From Natrialba sp. SSL1 (GTDB taxonomy: Archaea > Halobacteriota > Halobacteria > Halobacteriales > Natrialbaceae): a DNA stretch of 32,000 nucleotides. The number at the start of each line of letters is the position of its first letter. Position 1 is the first letter of the stretch. The position numbers were made by a program, and so were the translations under genes. The DNA is taken from assembly GCF_001861355.1 (NCBI RefSeq), contig NZ_MASN01000051.1, positions 1 through 32,000 on the forward strand. The letters run 5' to 3'. Below, in pieces: positions 1 to 7,736 of this stretch. Below the pieces are notes generated by a model. That model ran no database searches. It had not been told where the DNA came from and saw only the letters and a program-made list of their open reading frames with translations.

Positions 1-173
1 GCGCAGAGGTCCAGCTGCCATTCGGAGGCGTCAAGAAGTCTGGCAACGGCTACCCGTCCGCACGTGAGGCTATCGAAGCAGTGACGGAGCGCACCGCCTG
101 GACGATGAACAACTCGAAGGAAATCGAGATGGCACAGGGCCTTTCAGCCGACATCGTCACTCGAGACGACTAG
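1..173 (+). CDS. Aldehyde dehydrogenase, C-terminal fragment (5' end outside window)
   Basis: The frame is open from the window edge and ends at TAG 171-173, giving about 57 residues. The reading PFGGVKKSGNGYPSAREA is the conserved C-terminal segment of NAD(P)-dependent aldehyde dehydrogenases, where the PFGG(V/M)K(K/x)SG stretch contributes to the dimer interface and the substrate tunnel. The catalytic Cys/Glu region lies outside the window, so the substrate cannot be read directly. The tail resembles haloarchaeal 2-oxoglutarate-semialdehyde (2,5-dioxopentanoate) dehydrogenases of pentose oxidation. The IclR-family regulator directly downstream fits a sugar or aromatic catabolic setting, but this specificity is inference. 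The family call is secure; the substrate is not. Confidence 0.85.
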   Translation, partial: AEVQLPFGGVKKSGNGYPSAREAIEAVTERTAWTMNNSKEIEMAQGLSADIVTRDD

Positions 174-199
174 CCGTTAGATCGAGACGCGCAGCCGTA

Positions 200-205
200 T
201 TTTTT
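200..205 (+). terminator. T-tract terminator after the aldehyde dehydrogenase
   Basis: A run of six T residues lies about 27 bp after the stop codon, in otherwise GC-rich DNA. Archaeal RNA polymerase terminates at oligo-T without needing a hairpin, so this is a plausible 3' end for the dehydrogenase transcript. Confidence 0.45.
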
Positions 206-403
206 GGACAACCTGTCGCTAGTCTCACGGAGTGGTGTTTCTGGGTCGCACTCTCGATGAAAGTACCTTCTGTGAGTGTCTAGAATCACAAGCAGTTGCC
301 GGGAATGACTGTGTGAATACTTGTCATGGTGTTGGGTGCCGTCGAACGCTATGTAGTTCGGCTATTCGAAACTCTTATGGATGGTTGGGTGTTGTCGAAT
401 ATC

Positions 404-1171
404 ATGGGACTTGGCGAAGGAAAACTGAGCACGACGGCCACCTCACTGGCGATTCTCGACCACATAATGGATGAAAACGGGGCGACGTTGCGAGGGTTAG
501 TCGATGAAACTGGTCTCGCAAAGAGTACTGTTCACAAACACCTCTCTACGCTACGCGAAAACGGCTATCTAGTCAAATTCGGTGAAACCTACAAGCTCAG
601 TCTCCACACGCTCTCTCAGGGCCGACAAGCGATCAAAATGCGGCCCCACTTTTCGACCGTCGAACAGCGCGTTCGAGAACTCGCAAATCAGACGAATACG
701 GAGGTTGACTTCACCGTCGAGGAGAACGGGCGGTTGATTATTGTCTTTGAATCGGTCGGCAGTTCGAACGGGGTTAACTTCCGGTCGGGTGCGGAGTTCC
801 ACATGCACAATGCAGCAGCCGGGAAGGCGATCCTGGCCGAGTACCCCGACGAACGCGTCGACGAGATATTAGATACGTGGGGGATGCCGAAGAAAACGCC
901 AAATACGACTCACTCTCGGGAGGAATTAGAATCTGAGTTAGCGGAGATTAAGAAAAACGGGTATGCAATAAGTGATGGAGAGCCAGTCGAGGGATACCGC
1001 TCCGTGAGTTCGCCTATCATGAACGAAGATGGCACTGTCCTCGGTGCGATAAGTGCCGGCGGCCCGACCTATAGAGTCGAGTATTCGCGGCTTAGCGGGG
1101 AGTTAGCCGAGAAAGTCGCTGCAACTGCCCAATCGCTTTCTGACGACATTGCGAAGACCACTATCGAATGA
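404..1171 (+). CDS. IclR-family transcriptional regulator
   Basis: The product is about 255 aa, normal for the family. Residues 8-70 form a winged helix-turn-helix; the stretch LRGLVDETGLAKSTVHKHLS is a typical IclR recognition segment. Residues about 80-250 form the IclR effector-binding (GAF-like) domain, with the conserved AAAGKAILA segment and a C-terminal EDGTVLGAISAGGP block. These proteins bind small carboxylates or sugar acids and repress or activate neighbouring catabolic genes. The frame is open from 326, but I chose the ATG at 404 because homology to the family begins about there and the upstream residues look non-coding; ATG 377 is an alternative. It follows the aldehyde dehydrogenase in the same orientation, separated by a T-tract, so it may control that gene from its own promoter. 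The ligand is unknown. Confidence 0.88.
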   Translation: MGLGEGKLSTTATSLAILDHIMDENGATLRGLVDETGLAKSTVHKHLSTLRENGYLVKFGETYKLSLHTLSQGRQAIKMRPHFSTVEQRVRELANQTNTEVDFTVEENGRLIIVFESVGSSNGVNFRSGAEFHMHNAAAGKAILAEYPDERVDEILDTWGMPKKTPNTTHSREELESELAEIKKNGYAISDGEPVEGYRSVSSPIMNEDGTVLGAISAGGPTYRVEYSRLSGELAEKVAATAQSLSDDIAKTTIE

Positions 1172-2554
1172 GTTTCGCTATCGTAAACTATTACTATGAA
1201 AAACGATGATAGACCGTCTGTGCCGTGCTACTACTGAAAGAAACCGGCGGCTCCGGTTGCAGTAAGGTCGAATCTTCTGCGAATGAAATATTTTGGCGGC
1301 AGTCATTTACAACTGTACCTCTGTAATAGATTGGGGCCGAGTGCTTCTGTTACACTGTTGATGACCGGTGTTTCTCACCGAGCGCAGGCAGTGTAGGGGA
1401 ACCGTCTTTGGCTGTACAGACAGAAATCAGCCGGTACGACGGTCATTAGAAGTACTAACTGCTCAAGATGGGTGGCCGGTTGGCATTTGTGTACTCTGCC
1501 GTTCGCTGACGGTCGATCTGTCGTTGGCTCGAGCGACTCGACGCCACGTGTCGCTGCGCAACTACTATTCCTATCATACTTCTGCATGCAAGTGGGTGAT
1601 GTCAGGATATGTATAATCATATCTAAACTATTCGTGACTCACCTGCGACACTCGGTTCTACGCTCGGCGCGCGCCAGCACTCTCTCGCCGAATCCGACAA
1701 TGACGGGTACTCAATTCCGAGTCGCTGCCAGTTAGTCAACGCTTCAGGACTGAGTTATCTCACACTCCGGCTCATGGTTGTTGAAACCGGTATTTTTGAT
1801 TGATCTGTTTCGCGATATCGTCACAAGAGCGGCGGGTATGGGTTCCAGTAGTCTGACTCGATCGAGCCACGAAATGTGTTCTATATGGGCTGTGAGGTGC
1901 GTGACTTCGCACCACATTCGTCGGCTGAATTGCTTCATCAGCACGATGCGTCGTCTCTCCCTCTTGGGTGCGATCCCCGAGTATCGCAATCGCTTTTCTT
2001 TCGATTCAACGAGTGCGATCTCGACTGTGAGAAGTATATTATATTTGAGTATCCTATGAAATTGGGATGAACTCTCAAAATTGTGGGTGGAGCGTCGTAC
2101 ACAGTCGTCGACTATCACGGCCTTCGTCCATATTGGTCTCGAGTTCGACACCCCTTCGACTTCTTCGCTGGACGTGATTGCTGTCTAAGTCTGCCAGCAG
2201 CGCTCCCCAGTCCTCTGAACTACTTTCGACGTACGTGACACCGTACTAGCGGCAATCGCTCTCGACTGCGATCACCGCTCTGTGCCACCCGTGAGTGGTC
2301 AGTTGTACCGTCTATTCGTGGACTGCAGACGGGGTCGAGGATGCTACTGCAGGCTCGCGTTGATTTCAGCAACAGTGACACCAATTGCGTGGTTTCTGGA
2401 TCGGACGTGTTCTCTCTCACTCCGGGTCAGTTTCGAACGCAGAGTGAATCCCTGTCCTCGCGGTTGCTTTCCAGTCCATTCACAGCTCCCGTCCAGGCCC
2501 CTGTACGGTTCGATATCAGTGCGCACAAGTGGGTTCGATCCTCCCTTTCGAGCA
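1172..2554. other. Gene-poor region of about 1.4 kb
   Basis: Several short frames exist on both strands (for example 1744-2151 reverse), but none reads like a haloarchaeal protein: they are rich in Cys, Ser, Arg and His, poor in Asp/Glu, and contain no motif I recognise. Base composition appears lower in GC than the flanking genes. A short reverse-strand reading near 2165-2225 (SEDWGALLADLDSN) looks more protein-like but has no open context, so it may be a relic. I see no RNA gene, transposase motif or clear terminal repeat. Confidence 0.5.
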
Positions 2555-3403
2555 ATGCCGTCGGTGTTCGGGCCTGCACTGGAGGAGTTAGCGGTCACAG
2601 ACCAGCCAGTGCTCGGCCCACGGTCGTTTCGTGACTACGTCACGACGCACGAGCTCGACGCCACCCGGACGGCGCGATACATTTCGGTCGATTCACTCGC
2701 CGATCTCGAGCCGGGGTTACGCGAGGCGGGCGTCATGGTGCTTCGGACGGGCTCCGCACCGAACGGGACGGGCACGGCCTTCCTGCTCGTCGACGGCCCG
2801 AACGGGGTAACTGATTTCTTCCTTCAGGATGCGGACCTCTTTGATGATCTGGAACCTGGACCGGTGCCGAGTACCGTCGAGCAGGCACAGCTGTTGAACT
2901 TCAGCGTGCTGCCGTCGCTCTCTGAAACCTCGTTCGTCAACCTCGGGCTCGCATCCGGTGCGCTCTCGCACGCACTCGATCTCGACACGACGGGGGCACT
3001 CGCACCGCCCGCCACCGGCCGGTCGACGTTCACGTTCGATTTCCGTCCGCACAGTGATATTGCGTCCACCGTCACACACCGAACCGGGCAGGTCGAGACT
3101 GACACGCTCTTCGTCGAGCGCCGGAACGGCGAGCCGACGCTGTTCGTGGTCGAAGCGAAAACCGGGCCACGAGCGACGCTGGCCAAGCATAAGCTGGTCT
3201 ATCCAATCCTTGCCGTCGCGGATAGTGTTCCGTCCGACATCGAGATTGTACCCGTCTATCTGCGTTGTCGGCAGACGGACGATACCATCACGTTCGACGT
3301 TGCCGAGTGTTCGCTCCCTGATCCTCGAATGCGGGTTCCTGGTGTGGACGAACTCGAGGTGGTTCGGTCGAGCGTGATTACACTCGACGTGCCAGACGTC
3401 TAG
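2555..3403 (+). CDS. PD-(D/E)XK nuclease-like protein (DUF6997-like)
   Basis: The product is 282 aa. The start is ATG 2555, where MPSVFGPALEELAV begins; the frame stays open upstream to 2282, but that part is Cys/Arg/Ser-rich and unlike a haloarchaeal protein. The C-terminal half contains ETDTLFVER, then LFVVEAKTG, which matches the D...(E)xK pattern of the PD-(D/E)XK restriction-endonuclease-like fold, followed by a conserved KHKLVYP helix. The N-terminal half (residues 1-130) has no motif I know. I recall similar haloarchaeal proteins under DUF6997, but could not check. A DNA-processing or restriction-like role is possible; no methyltransferase or specificity subunit is adjacent, so function is open. 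A fossil of the last about 13 codons of a related gene lies at 7363-7400. Confidence 0.65.
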   Translation: MPSVFGPALEELAVTDQPVLGPRSFRDYVTTHELDATRTARYISVDSLADLEPGLREAGVMVLRTGSAPNGTGTAFLLVDGPNGVTDFFLQDADLFDDLEPGPVPSTVEQAQLLNFSVLPSLSETSFVNLGLASGALSHALDLDTTGALAPPATGRSTFTFDFRPHSDIASTVTHRTGQVETDTLFVERRNGEPTLFVVEAKTGPRATLAKHKLVYPILAVADSVPSDIEIVPVYLRCRQTDDTITFDVAECSLPDPRMRVPGVDELEVVRSSVITLDVPDV

Positions 3404-3603
3404 TCTGTCTTCCAATCTGCTTTTACCATCTGCTTTTGCCATCTGGGTTTGTGACTGGAACTCGTGTGCAGTGTCGGAATTCAGTTATCAGCTATGCGAG
3501 AGTACACTCTTATCGTCGATTTTGCTAAGTTGGGTCCCGAGGCAGTCTGCGGTCGTGTGTTGCTCTTCGCTTTTCTTTCGATTCGAAACGACGAGAGTAA
3601 TCA

Positions 3604-3611
3604 GCTTTAAC
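3604..3611 (+). promoter_or_regulatory. TATA element for the HTH regulator at 3636
   Basis: The sequence gctttaac lies about 27-30 bp before ATG 3636, the spacing expected for a leaderless haloarchaeal transcript. It supports the internal ATG over the longer open frame that begins at 3471. Confidence 0.5.
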
Positions 3612-3635
3612 GCAGACCAGCGAAGAGGGGATATC

Positions 3636-4271
3636 ATGAATATTGTGGCGGAATACACGATACGGACCCCGATACTGCCGACGGTCCTGGAGGCGGTCCC
3701 GGAAATGGAAATCAGAAATACGGCGCTGTATCCCGACTCTGGTGACCGAGGGAAGATTCTCATCTGGGCGTGGGGAGACGATTTCGATGCGTTCGACGAC
3801 GCGCTCGGCGACCACGATCTGGTTCGTGAGTACGACTGTCTCGCTCAAACCGGCGACCGGCGTCTCTACGCCATCGTTCACATCGCAGATCTGAAAGACG
3901 GCCTTCCCTATCCACTCCTGTTCGAGAATAATGGGGTCGTGCTGGACGCGACGGCAACGCGAGACGGGTTCGACATGCGAGTACGATTTCCTTCACGAGA
4001 GAGCCTGAGACGATATCGAGCGGGTTGCAAAGAGCGAGGGATCCCGTTTCGGTTGCAGACGCTCTCCGAAGCGGACGGGGCAATGAGTGACGGCGCATCG
4101 GGTGTAACCGACACCCAGCGTGAGGCGCTCGTGTGTGCACTCGAGCTCGGGTACTTCGATATTCCGCGACAGGTGACGATGGACGAGGTCGCAGACGAGT
4201 TAGCGATTTCGACGCAGGCAGTCTCGACACGTCTCAGACGCGGCCAACAGAATCTCGTTCGAAGTCTGTGA
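3636..4271 (+). CDS. Bat-type helix-turn-helix transcriptional regulator (HTH_10)
   Basis: The product is 211 aa. The C-terminal 55 residues carry the bacterio-opsin-activator-type HTH: TDTQREALVCALELGYFDIPR, then VTMDEVADELAISTQAVSTR, a layout very common in haloarchaea. The N-terminal 150 residues form the usual poorly conserved sensory or ligand domain, with no cofactor motif. The open frame extends upstream to 3471, but those residues are compositionally odd, and the TATA-like element at 3604 sits at the right distance for ATG 3636. It is separated from the downstream amidase by T-rich sequence and a second TATA box, so it is probably monocistronic. Its targets are unknown. A relative lies at 29002-29649. 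Confidence 0.85.
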   Translation: MNIVAEYTIRTPILPTVLEAVPEMEIRNTALYPDSGDRGKILIWAWGDDFDAFDDALGDHDLVREYDCLAQTGDRRLYAIVHIADLKDGLPYPLLFENNGVVLDATATRDGFDMRVRFPSRESLRRYRAGCKERGIPFRLQTLSEADGAMSDGASGVTDTQREALVCALELGYFDIPRQVTMDEVADELAISTQAVSTRLRRGQQNLVRSL

Positions 4272-4298
4272 CTCTTTGCACTTTTTGAACTCTTTGCA
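4272..4298 (+). terminator. T-rich repeats after the HTH gene
   Basis: Immediately after the stop codon there are three near-tandem pieces of about nine bases (actctttgc, actttttga, actctttgc). T-rich tracts of this type act as archaeal terminators. Confidence 0.4.
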
Positions 4299-4313
4299 GC
4301 GAGTAGTCGACTC

Positions 4314-4322
4314 TTTATAATA
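4314..4322 (+). promoter_or_regulatory. TATA box upstream of the amidase
   Basis: The sequence tttataata is a strong match to the haloarchaeal TATA box and would place a transcription start near 4340-4345. That leaves either a leader of about 185 nt before ATG 4528 or, less likely, translation from GTG 4360 or ATG 4366. Confidence 0.5.
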
Positions 4323-4527
4323 CATTGACCTGGTAAACGGGTATCGCTTCAATAGCGGTGTGTCTATGAGTGACTGTCCCACCCATGACACGACTGCGAC
4401 GCTATTCGGACAGCACGGTCGCGAATCGTCGAGACCAGGCCACGACTCGCTTCAGAGCCGGCGCTACGAGCCATGTTCAGGTACATCGTGGACGCGACTC
4501 CCAAGCAACTCTCCAGAGCCATACCCA

Positions 4528-5979
4528 ATGACGACCCCATCCACTCTCTCCGCACGACGTCTCGCGATGGATATCGAACGCGGCGATCTCACGCCAACGG
4601 ACGCCGTCGATGCGGTGTACGAACGAATCGAGCGGACAACCGAGTCGATCAACGCGTTCGTCCACGTTCGTGAGGCAGAGGCCCGTGCGGAAGCGAAAGC
4701 GGCGACGCAAGCGGTTCAATCCGGCGAGCCGCTCGGCCGTCTTCACGGCGTCCCGATTGCGCTGAAAGACCTGGACTCCACGATCGAGGGGATGCCCTGT
4801 ACGTACGGTTCGGCCGTCTTTGCAGAGTCCGTTGCCGACGAGACGTCGGTGATCGTCCAGCGGTTGCTGGACGAGGGCGCGATCGTCGTCGGGTCGACGA
4901 ACAGTCCCGAGTTCGGCCACGCTGCCGACACCTCGAATCCGCTGCACGGCACGACCACCAACCCCTTCGATCCCAGCAAGACTGCCGGCGGCTCCTCCGG
5001 TGGGAGCGCCGCTGCCGTCGCGGCTGGTATCGTTTCAATCGCTCTCGGTTCCGACGCCGCAGGTTCGATACGAATTCCTGCGAGCGCCTGTGGTGTGTAC
5101 GGTCTCAAACCGACGGCGGGAATCGTTCCCGAGGCGTCGAGGCCGGACGCGCTCGAAGGGAGTGCACCGTTCATGGCCCTCGGCGGACTCACGCGAACGG
5201 TCGCGGATACAGCACTGCTGCTCGAGATCATCACCGGTGTCCATTCGCGCGATCCAGTCAGTATGCCACCCGATGGGAGTGCGTACCTCTCGGCCACTCG
5301 CCAGCCGATCGAGTCGCTCTCTGTCGCGTACAGTCCCGATTTCGGTCTCTTCGAGGTCGAACCGGCGGTCGAAAAGCGGGTGGACGAGGTGGCCGAGACG
5401 CTTCGTGCGGGCGGGGCAACAGTCGAGCGTGTCGACCCCGAGTTCCCCGTTTCGTTCGAGGACATGCGGGACGCCGAAACGCTGCTCTTCGAATCCACAC
5501 TGGCGTCGACCGCCGAGACCCTCAAACAGAATGAGGGAATCGATCTCCTCGGCGAGCACCGCGAGTCGGTCACCCCGACGTTGGTCGACCTCCTCGAGAA
5601 CGGCTCCGACCACAGCGCCGTCGCGTTCAAACAGGCCGATGTGGTTCGCACACAGGTGTACGACGCGATCCAGGACGTGCTGGACGAGTACGATCTCCTT
5701 CTCACGCCGACACTCGCGTGTCCGCCGTTCGAAGCGGGACAGGTCGGTCCGTCGTCGATAGACGGGACCTCCATCGATCCGTATCTGGACTGGGTCCTCA
5801 CGTGGCCGTTGAACCTCAGCGGTCACCCTGCCGCCTCGGTGCCAGCCGGTCTTTCCGAGAACGGACTGCCGATCGGTGCCCAGCTGATCGCTTCCCGGTT
5901 CGACGAGGAGACGATTCTGTCGGCCAGCGCGGCGATAGAGCGCCGCCAGCCGTGGCAGGACACCTATCCTTCCTGGTGA
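4528..5979 (+). CDS. Amidase (amidase signature family)
   Basis: The product is 483 aa, the normal length. The amidase-signature catalytic triad is visible: Lys80 in GVPIALKDL, the cis-Ser near residue 156 in AGGSSGGSAA, and the nucleophile Ser180 in GSDAAGSIRIP. The family hydrolyses C-N amide bonds and includes GatA, indoleacetamide hydrolase and general amidases. There is no adjacent gatC or gatB, so this is more likely a metabolic amidase than the tRNA amidotransferase subunit. I chose ATG 4528 (MTTPSTLSARRLAMDIERGD) because homology starts there. The frame runs back to GTG 4360, but those 56 residues have no family resemblance. It ends 21 bp before direct repeat copy 1. Substrate unknown. 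Confidence 0.9.
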   Translation: MTTPSTLSARRLAMDIERGDLTPTDAVDAVYERIERTTESINAFVHVREAEARAEAKAATQAVQSGEPLGRLHGVPIALKDLDSTIEGMPCTYGSAVFAESVADETSVIVQRLLDEGAIVVGSTNSPEFGHAADTSNPLHGTTTNPFDPSKTAGGSSGGSAAAVAAGIVSIALGSDAAGSIRIPASACGVYGLKPTAGIVPEASRPDALEGSAPFMALGGLTRTVADTALLLEIITGVHSRDPVSMPPDGSAYLSATRQPIESLSVAYSPDFGLFEVEPAVEKRVDEVAETLRAGGATVERVDPEFPVSFEDMRDAETLLFESTLASTAETLKQNEGIDLLGEHRESVTPTLVDLLENGSDHSAVAFKQADVVRTQVYDAIQDVLDEYDLLLTPTLACPPFEAGQVGPSSIDGTSIDPYLDWVLTWPLNLSGHPAASVPAGLSENGLPIGAQLIASRFDEETILSASAAIERRQPWQDTYPSW

Positions 5980-6000
5980 TCGACTGCAGGTGCGTTTTTC

Positions 6001-6240
6001 GTACGAGAGTCCCAGCTGTGACGGCGGGGTGTGTTGGGGTGGGGGTACTCGAGTCCGTTCCTGCAATGGGTCGTGTTTCACTGGGTGGTGGGTTTGTTCG
6101 CGGCTCCGTGTGGTAGGGTGTCCGTGGCTGAATGACTGGGGAGCTGTGCGGGTGGGGATTGTAGTGTAGTGTTGTGTTCTCCCGGTAGTAGCGCAGTGTG
6201 ACGCGATAGGGTCAGATTTTGTACGGACCCAAAGGGACAG
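6001..6240 (+). repeat. Direct repeat R1 (partner of 8661-8858)
   Basis: This GT-rich segment aligns base for base with 8661-8858 at a constant offset of 2660 bp through the first about 110 bases. R1 then carries about 40 bases that R2 lacks (roughly 6115-6158), and the alignment resumes through gtgtagtgttctcccggtag to a terminal acag. Similarity stops at 6240, just after a degraded palindrome (ggaccc-aa-agggac). No protein is evident in any frame. It starts 21 bp after the amidase stop. It may be a non-autonomous mobile element or a boundary duplication. Confidence 0.75.
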
Positions 6241-6299
6241 CGCACCCTCTTACTCTTGCTCGAGAGGGTGTCTTAGAGGGATTCTATCAGGGCGTACAG

Positions 6300-6773
6300 T
6301 TACGGGGGATTCTCGAGTCCGTTTATGACGTCCAACGAGTCGTTCTCGTAGGCGTGTCTCCAGGCCTTGAGTACTGCCCTGGAGACTGTTTCGACGTCTC
6401 GCACTTCGATACAGGTGTCTTCTACGTCGTCATCATCGTTCGATGCGCGCGGTGGTGGATGATGGTGGCCGTCATCGTCGGGCTCGGTGTAGCTGTGGAG
6501 GTGGACGTCCCATCGGAAGTCGTGGGACGGATCCGAGTAGTGGATGTTGTAGTCGTCTTCAGTCGACCATCGCACGCCGAATCGACCAGTTGTGTGGTCA
6601 CCGATCCCGTCGTCGAGGGTGATCGTGAGTTCACTGGGATCGATATAGTCGTCGAGTTCAGCTGTCGCCAGCGGTTCCTGCGTCTCGGCGATGTCGCGAA
6701 CGTCGAGCAGGGATTTCCGATCGATCACTCCTCTGAGGCTGTGCGACTCATCATCATCGTCGAACGATGCCAT
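6300..6773 (-). CDS. Small acidic protein, second gene of an HTH operon
   Basis: The product is 157 aa, very acidic and His-rich (DDDDE at residues 5-9; a DDDGHHHPPP stretch near residue 98). It has no membrane segment or signal peptide. The central part (residues 50-95) alternates charged and aromatic residues, as in a small beta-rich fold: TGRFGVRWSTEDDYNIHYSD, then RWDVHLHSY. I do not recognise a catalytic motif. The gene starts 8 bp after the winged-helix gene and almost certainly shares its transcript. Pairs of a DUF7342-like winged-helix protein and a small protein of this type recur in haloarchaea, and a toxin-antitoxin-like or regulatory role is possible but unproven. Hypothetical protein. 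Confidence 0.7.
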   Translation of the reverse strand: MASFDDDDESHSLRGVIDRKSLLDVRDIAETQEPLATAELDDYIDPSELTITLDDGIGDHTTGRFGVRWSTEDDYNIHYSDPSHDFRWDVHLHSYTEPDDDGHHHPPPRASNDDDDVEDTCIEVRDVETVSRAVLKAWRHAYENDSLDVINGLENPP

Positions 6774-6781
6774 CTATGTCG

Positions 6782-7282
6782 TCACGGTTTTCGGACGTTG
6801 TCTTCTGCCTGATCCAGCGCAAGGGCGACTTTTGCGAAGCTCAGATTCCGACGAGTGGTTTTCCATTGCTGGATCGTCTCCTCATCAGCGTCGGTCTCGG
6901 CCCAGGCGATGTCCGTTGGATCGTCGAGACCGGTCTCCCGTCGGTACGCCTCAATCTCGGCCTGCATTTCTTGTACCCTCGTGAGTAGCGTGTCCGAATC
7001 TGTGTTCTCGAGGATATCAGTGGCCTGCTCGAACGTAAGCGAGGCCCACGATCGAGCGTACAGCGTTGCTTTCGTCGTTGGGTCAGTCGCTGTTTCAACG
7101 AACCCATCTTCGGCAAGGTCCTCGAGGTGGGTTCGAGCTGTGTTTTCAGCAACGAGCGCACGCTCTGCGATCTCCCCCGCAGTCTGTCCGTCGTACGCCC
7201 GACCCACGACGGATTTTATTCGCTGAAAGGTGGTTGTTTCCTCCTTCCAGTCAGCTTCTGCTTCCTCGTTGACGTTCCTCAT
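6782..7282 (-). CDS. Winged-helix DNA-binding protein (DUF7342-like)
   Basis: The product is 166 aa. Residues about 15-75 form a winged helix-turn-helix: AGEIAERALVAENTARTHLE, then DLAEDGFVE, then a beta-wing with TKATLYARS. The second half is helical, with a WAETDADEETIQQWKTTRRN segment, and may serve dimerisation or partner binding. This layout matches haloarchaeal DUF7342-type proteins as I remember them; I could not verify it. A strong TATA-like element lies upstream at 7308-7318 on the same strand, so the transcript is probably leaderless. It is the first gene of a two-gene operon with 6300-6773. Autoregulation of that operon would be typical for such pairs but is inferred. Confidence 0.75.
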   Translation of the reverse strand: MRNVNEEAEADWKEETTTFQRIKSVVGRAYDGQTAGEIAERALVAENTARTHLEDLAEDGFVETATDPTTKATLYARSWASLTFEQATDILENTDSDTLLTRVQEMQAEIEAYRRETGLDDPTDIAWAETDADEETIQQWKTTRRNLSFAKVALALDQAEDNVRKP

Positions 7283-7307
7283 CGGTCGTCCACTCCTACA
7301 CTGCGGA

Positions 7308-7318
7308 GATATATTAAT
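7308..7318 (-). promoter_or_regulatory. TATA box for the reverse-strand HTH operon
   Basis: On the reverse strand this reads attaatatatc, centred about 30 bp before ATG 7282. It is one of the clearest TATA elements in the window, in an otherwise GC-rich setting. Confidence 0.65.
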
Positions 7319-7362
7319 CCGCGGACCAGCATATTGAGCTGGTGAGGAGCGGGGTGGTCTGG

Positions 7363-7400
7363 GAACTCGAAGTCGTTCGGTCGAGCGTGGTCACACTCGA
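7363..7400 (+). pseudogene. Fossil of the 3' end of a nuclease-like gene
   Basis: These 38 bases match 3350-3387, the last coding part of the PD-(D/E)XK-like gene, at 34 of 38 positions, and still read ELEVVRSSVVTLE in frame against ELEVVRSSVITLD. The upstream part of the gene is absent and the frame is not closed. The rest of the 7283-7736 gap contains the HTH promoter, this fossil and the palindrome at 7642; I see no other gene. Confidence 0.55.
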
Positions 7401-7641
7401 GAGGATGGCTCTTTCTCGGTCGTAATCCCCAATCGGTTTCGTGGCCGACGGTCGTGACGTAGCTGACGATGCTTAGCCCATTGCGTGGTCACTCGGGTTT
7501 TCGAAACTGGTACCTGAGTATACCGAACCAGTACCGCCCACCCTCGCCCGCGAACCTCCCTGTCCAACGTATTCGCCGGCGACAGCCGGGAAACGCCACG
7601 ATCTCGTTCAGGTCGTAATCCAACGTACCCGCTACACCCTC

Positions 7642-7655
7642 ACTGACTAGTCAGT
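7642..7655. promoter_or_regulatory. Perfect 14-bp palindrome, probable operator
   Basis: The sequence actgactagtcagt is identical to its reverse complement. It lies about 80-95 bp upstream of the dehydrogenase start at 7737. Palindromes built on TGACTNNTCA-like half-sites are typical of TetR-family operators; no TetR gene lies nearby. Confidence 0.45.
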
Positions 7656-7736
7656 CAGCCACGAAAGTAGTTCGGGTAGCACACGGGTTCCACCGGGTTC
7701 CCAAGCAGCATCTTTCCATGGCCCGATGTACTACGT

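Noticed and set aside
2717-3442. 241-codon reverse frame opposite the nuclease-like gene
   Set aside because: It is Arg-rich and motif-free, and lies antisense to a gene with a recognisable fold.
4743-6081. Long reverse-strand frames (about 350 codons) opposite the amidase
   Set aside because: High-GC codon bias keeps antisense frames open. The translations are Ser/Arg-rich with no motif, while the forward strand has complete amidase-signature chemistry.
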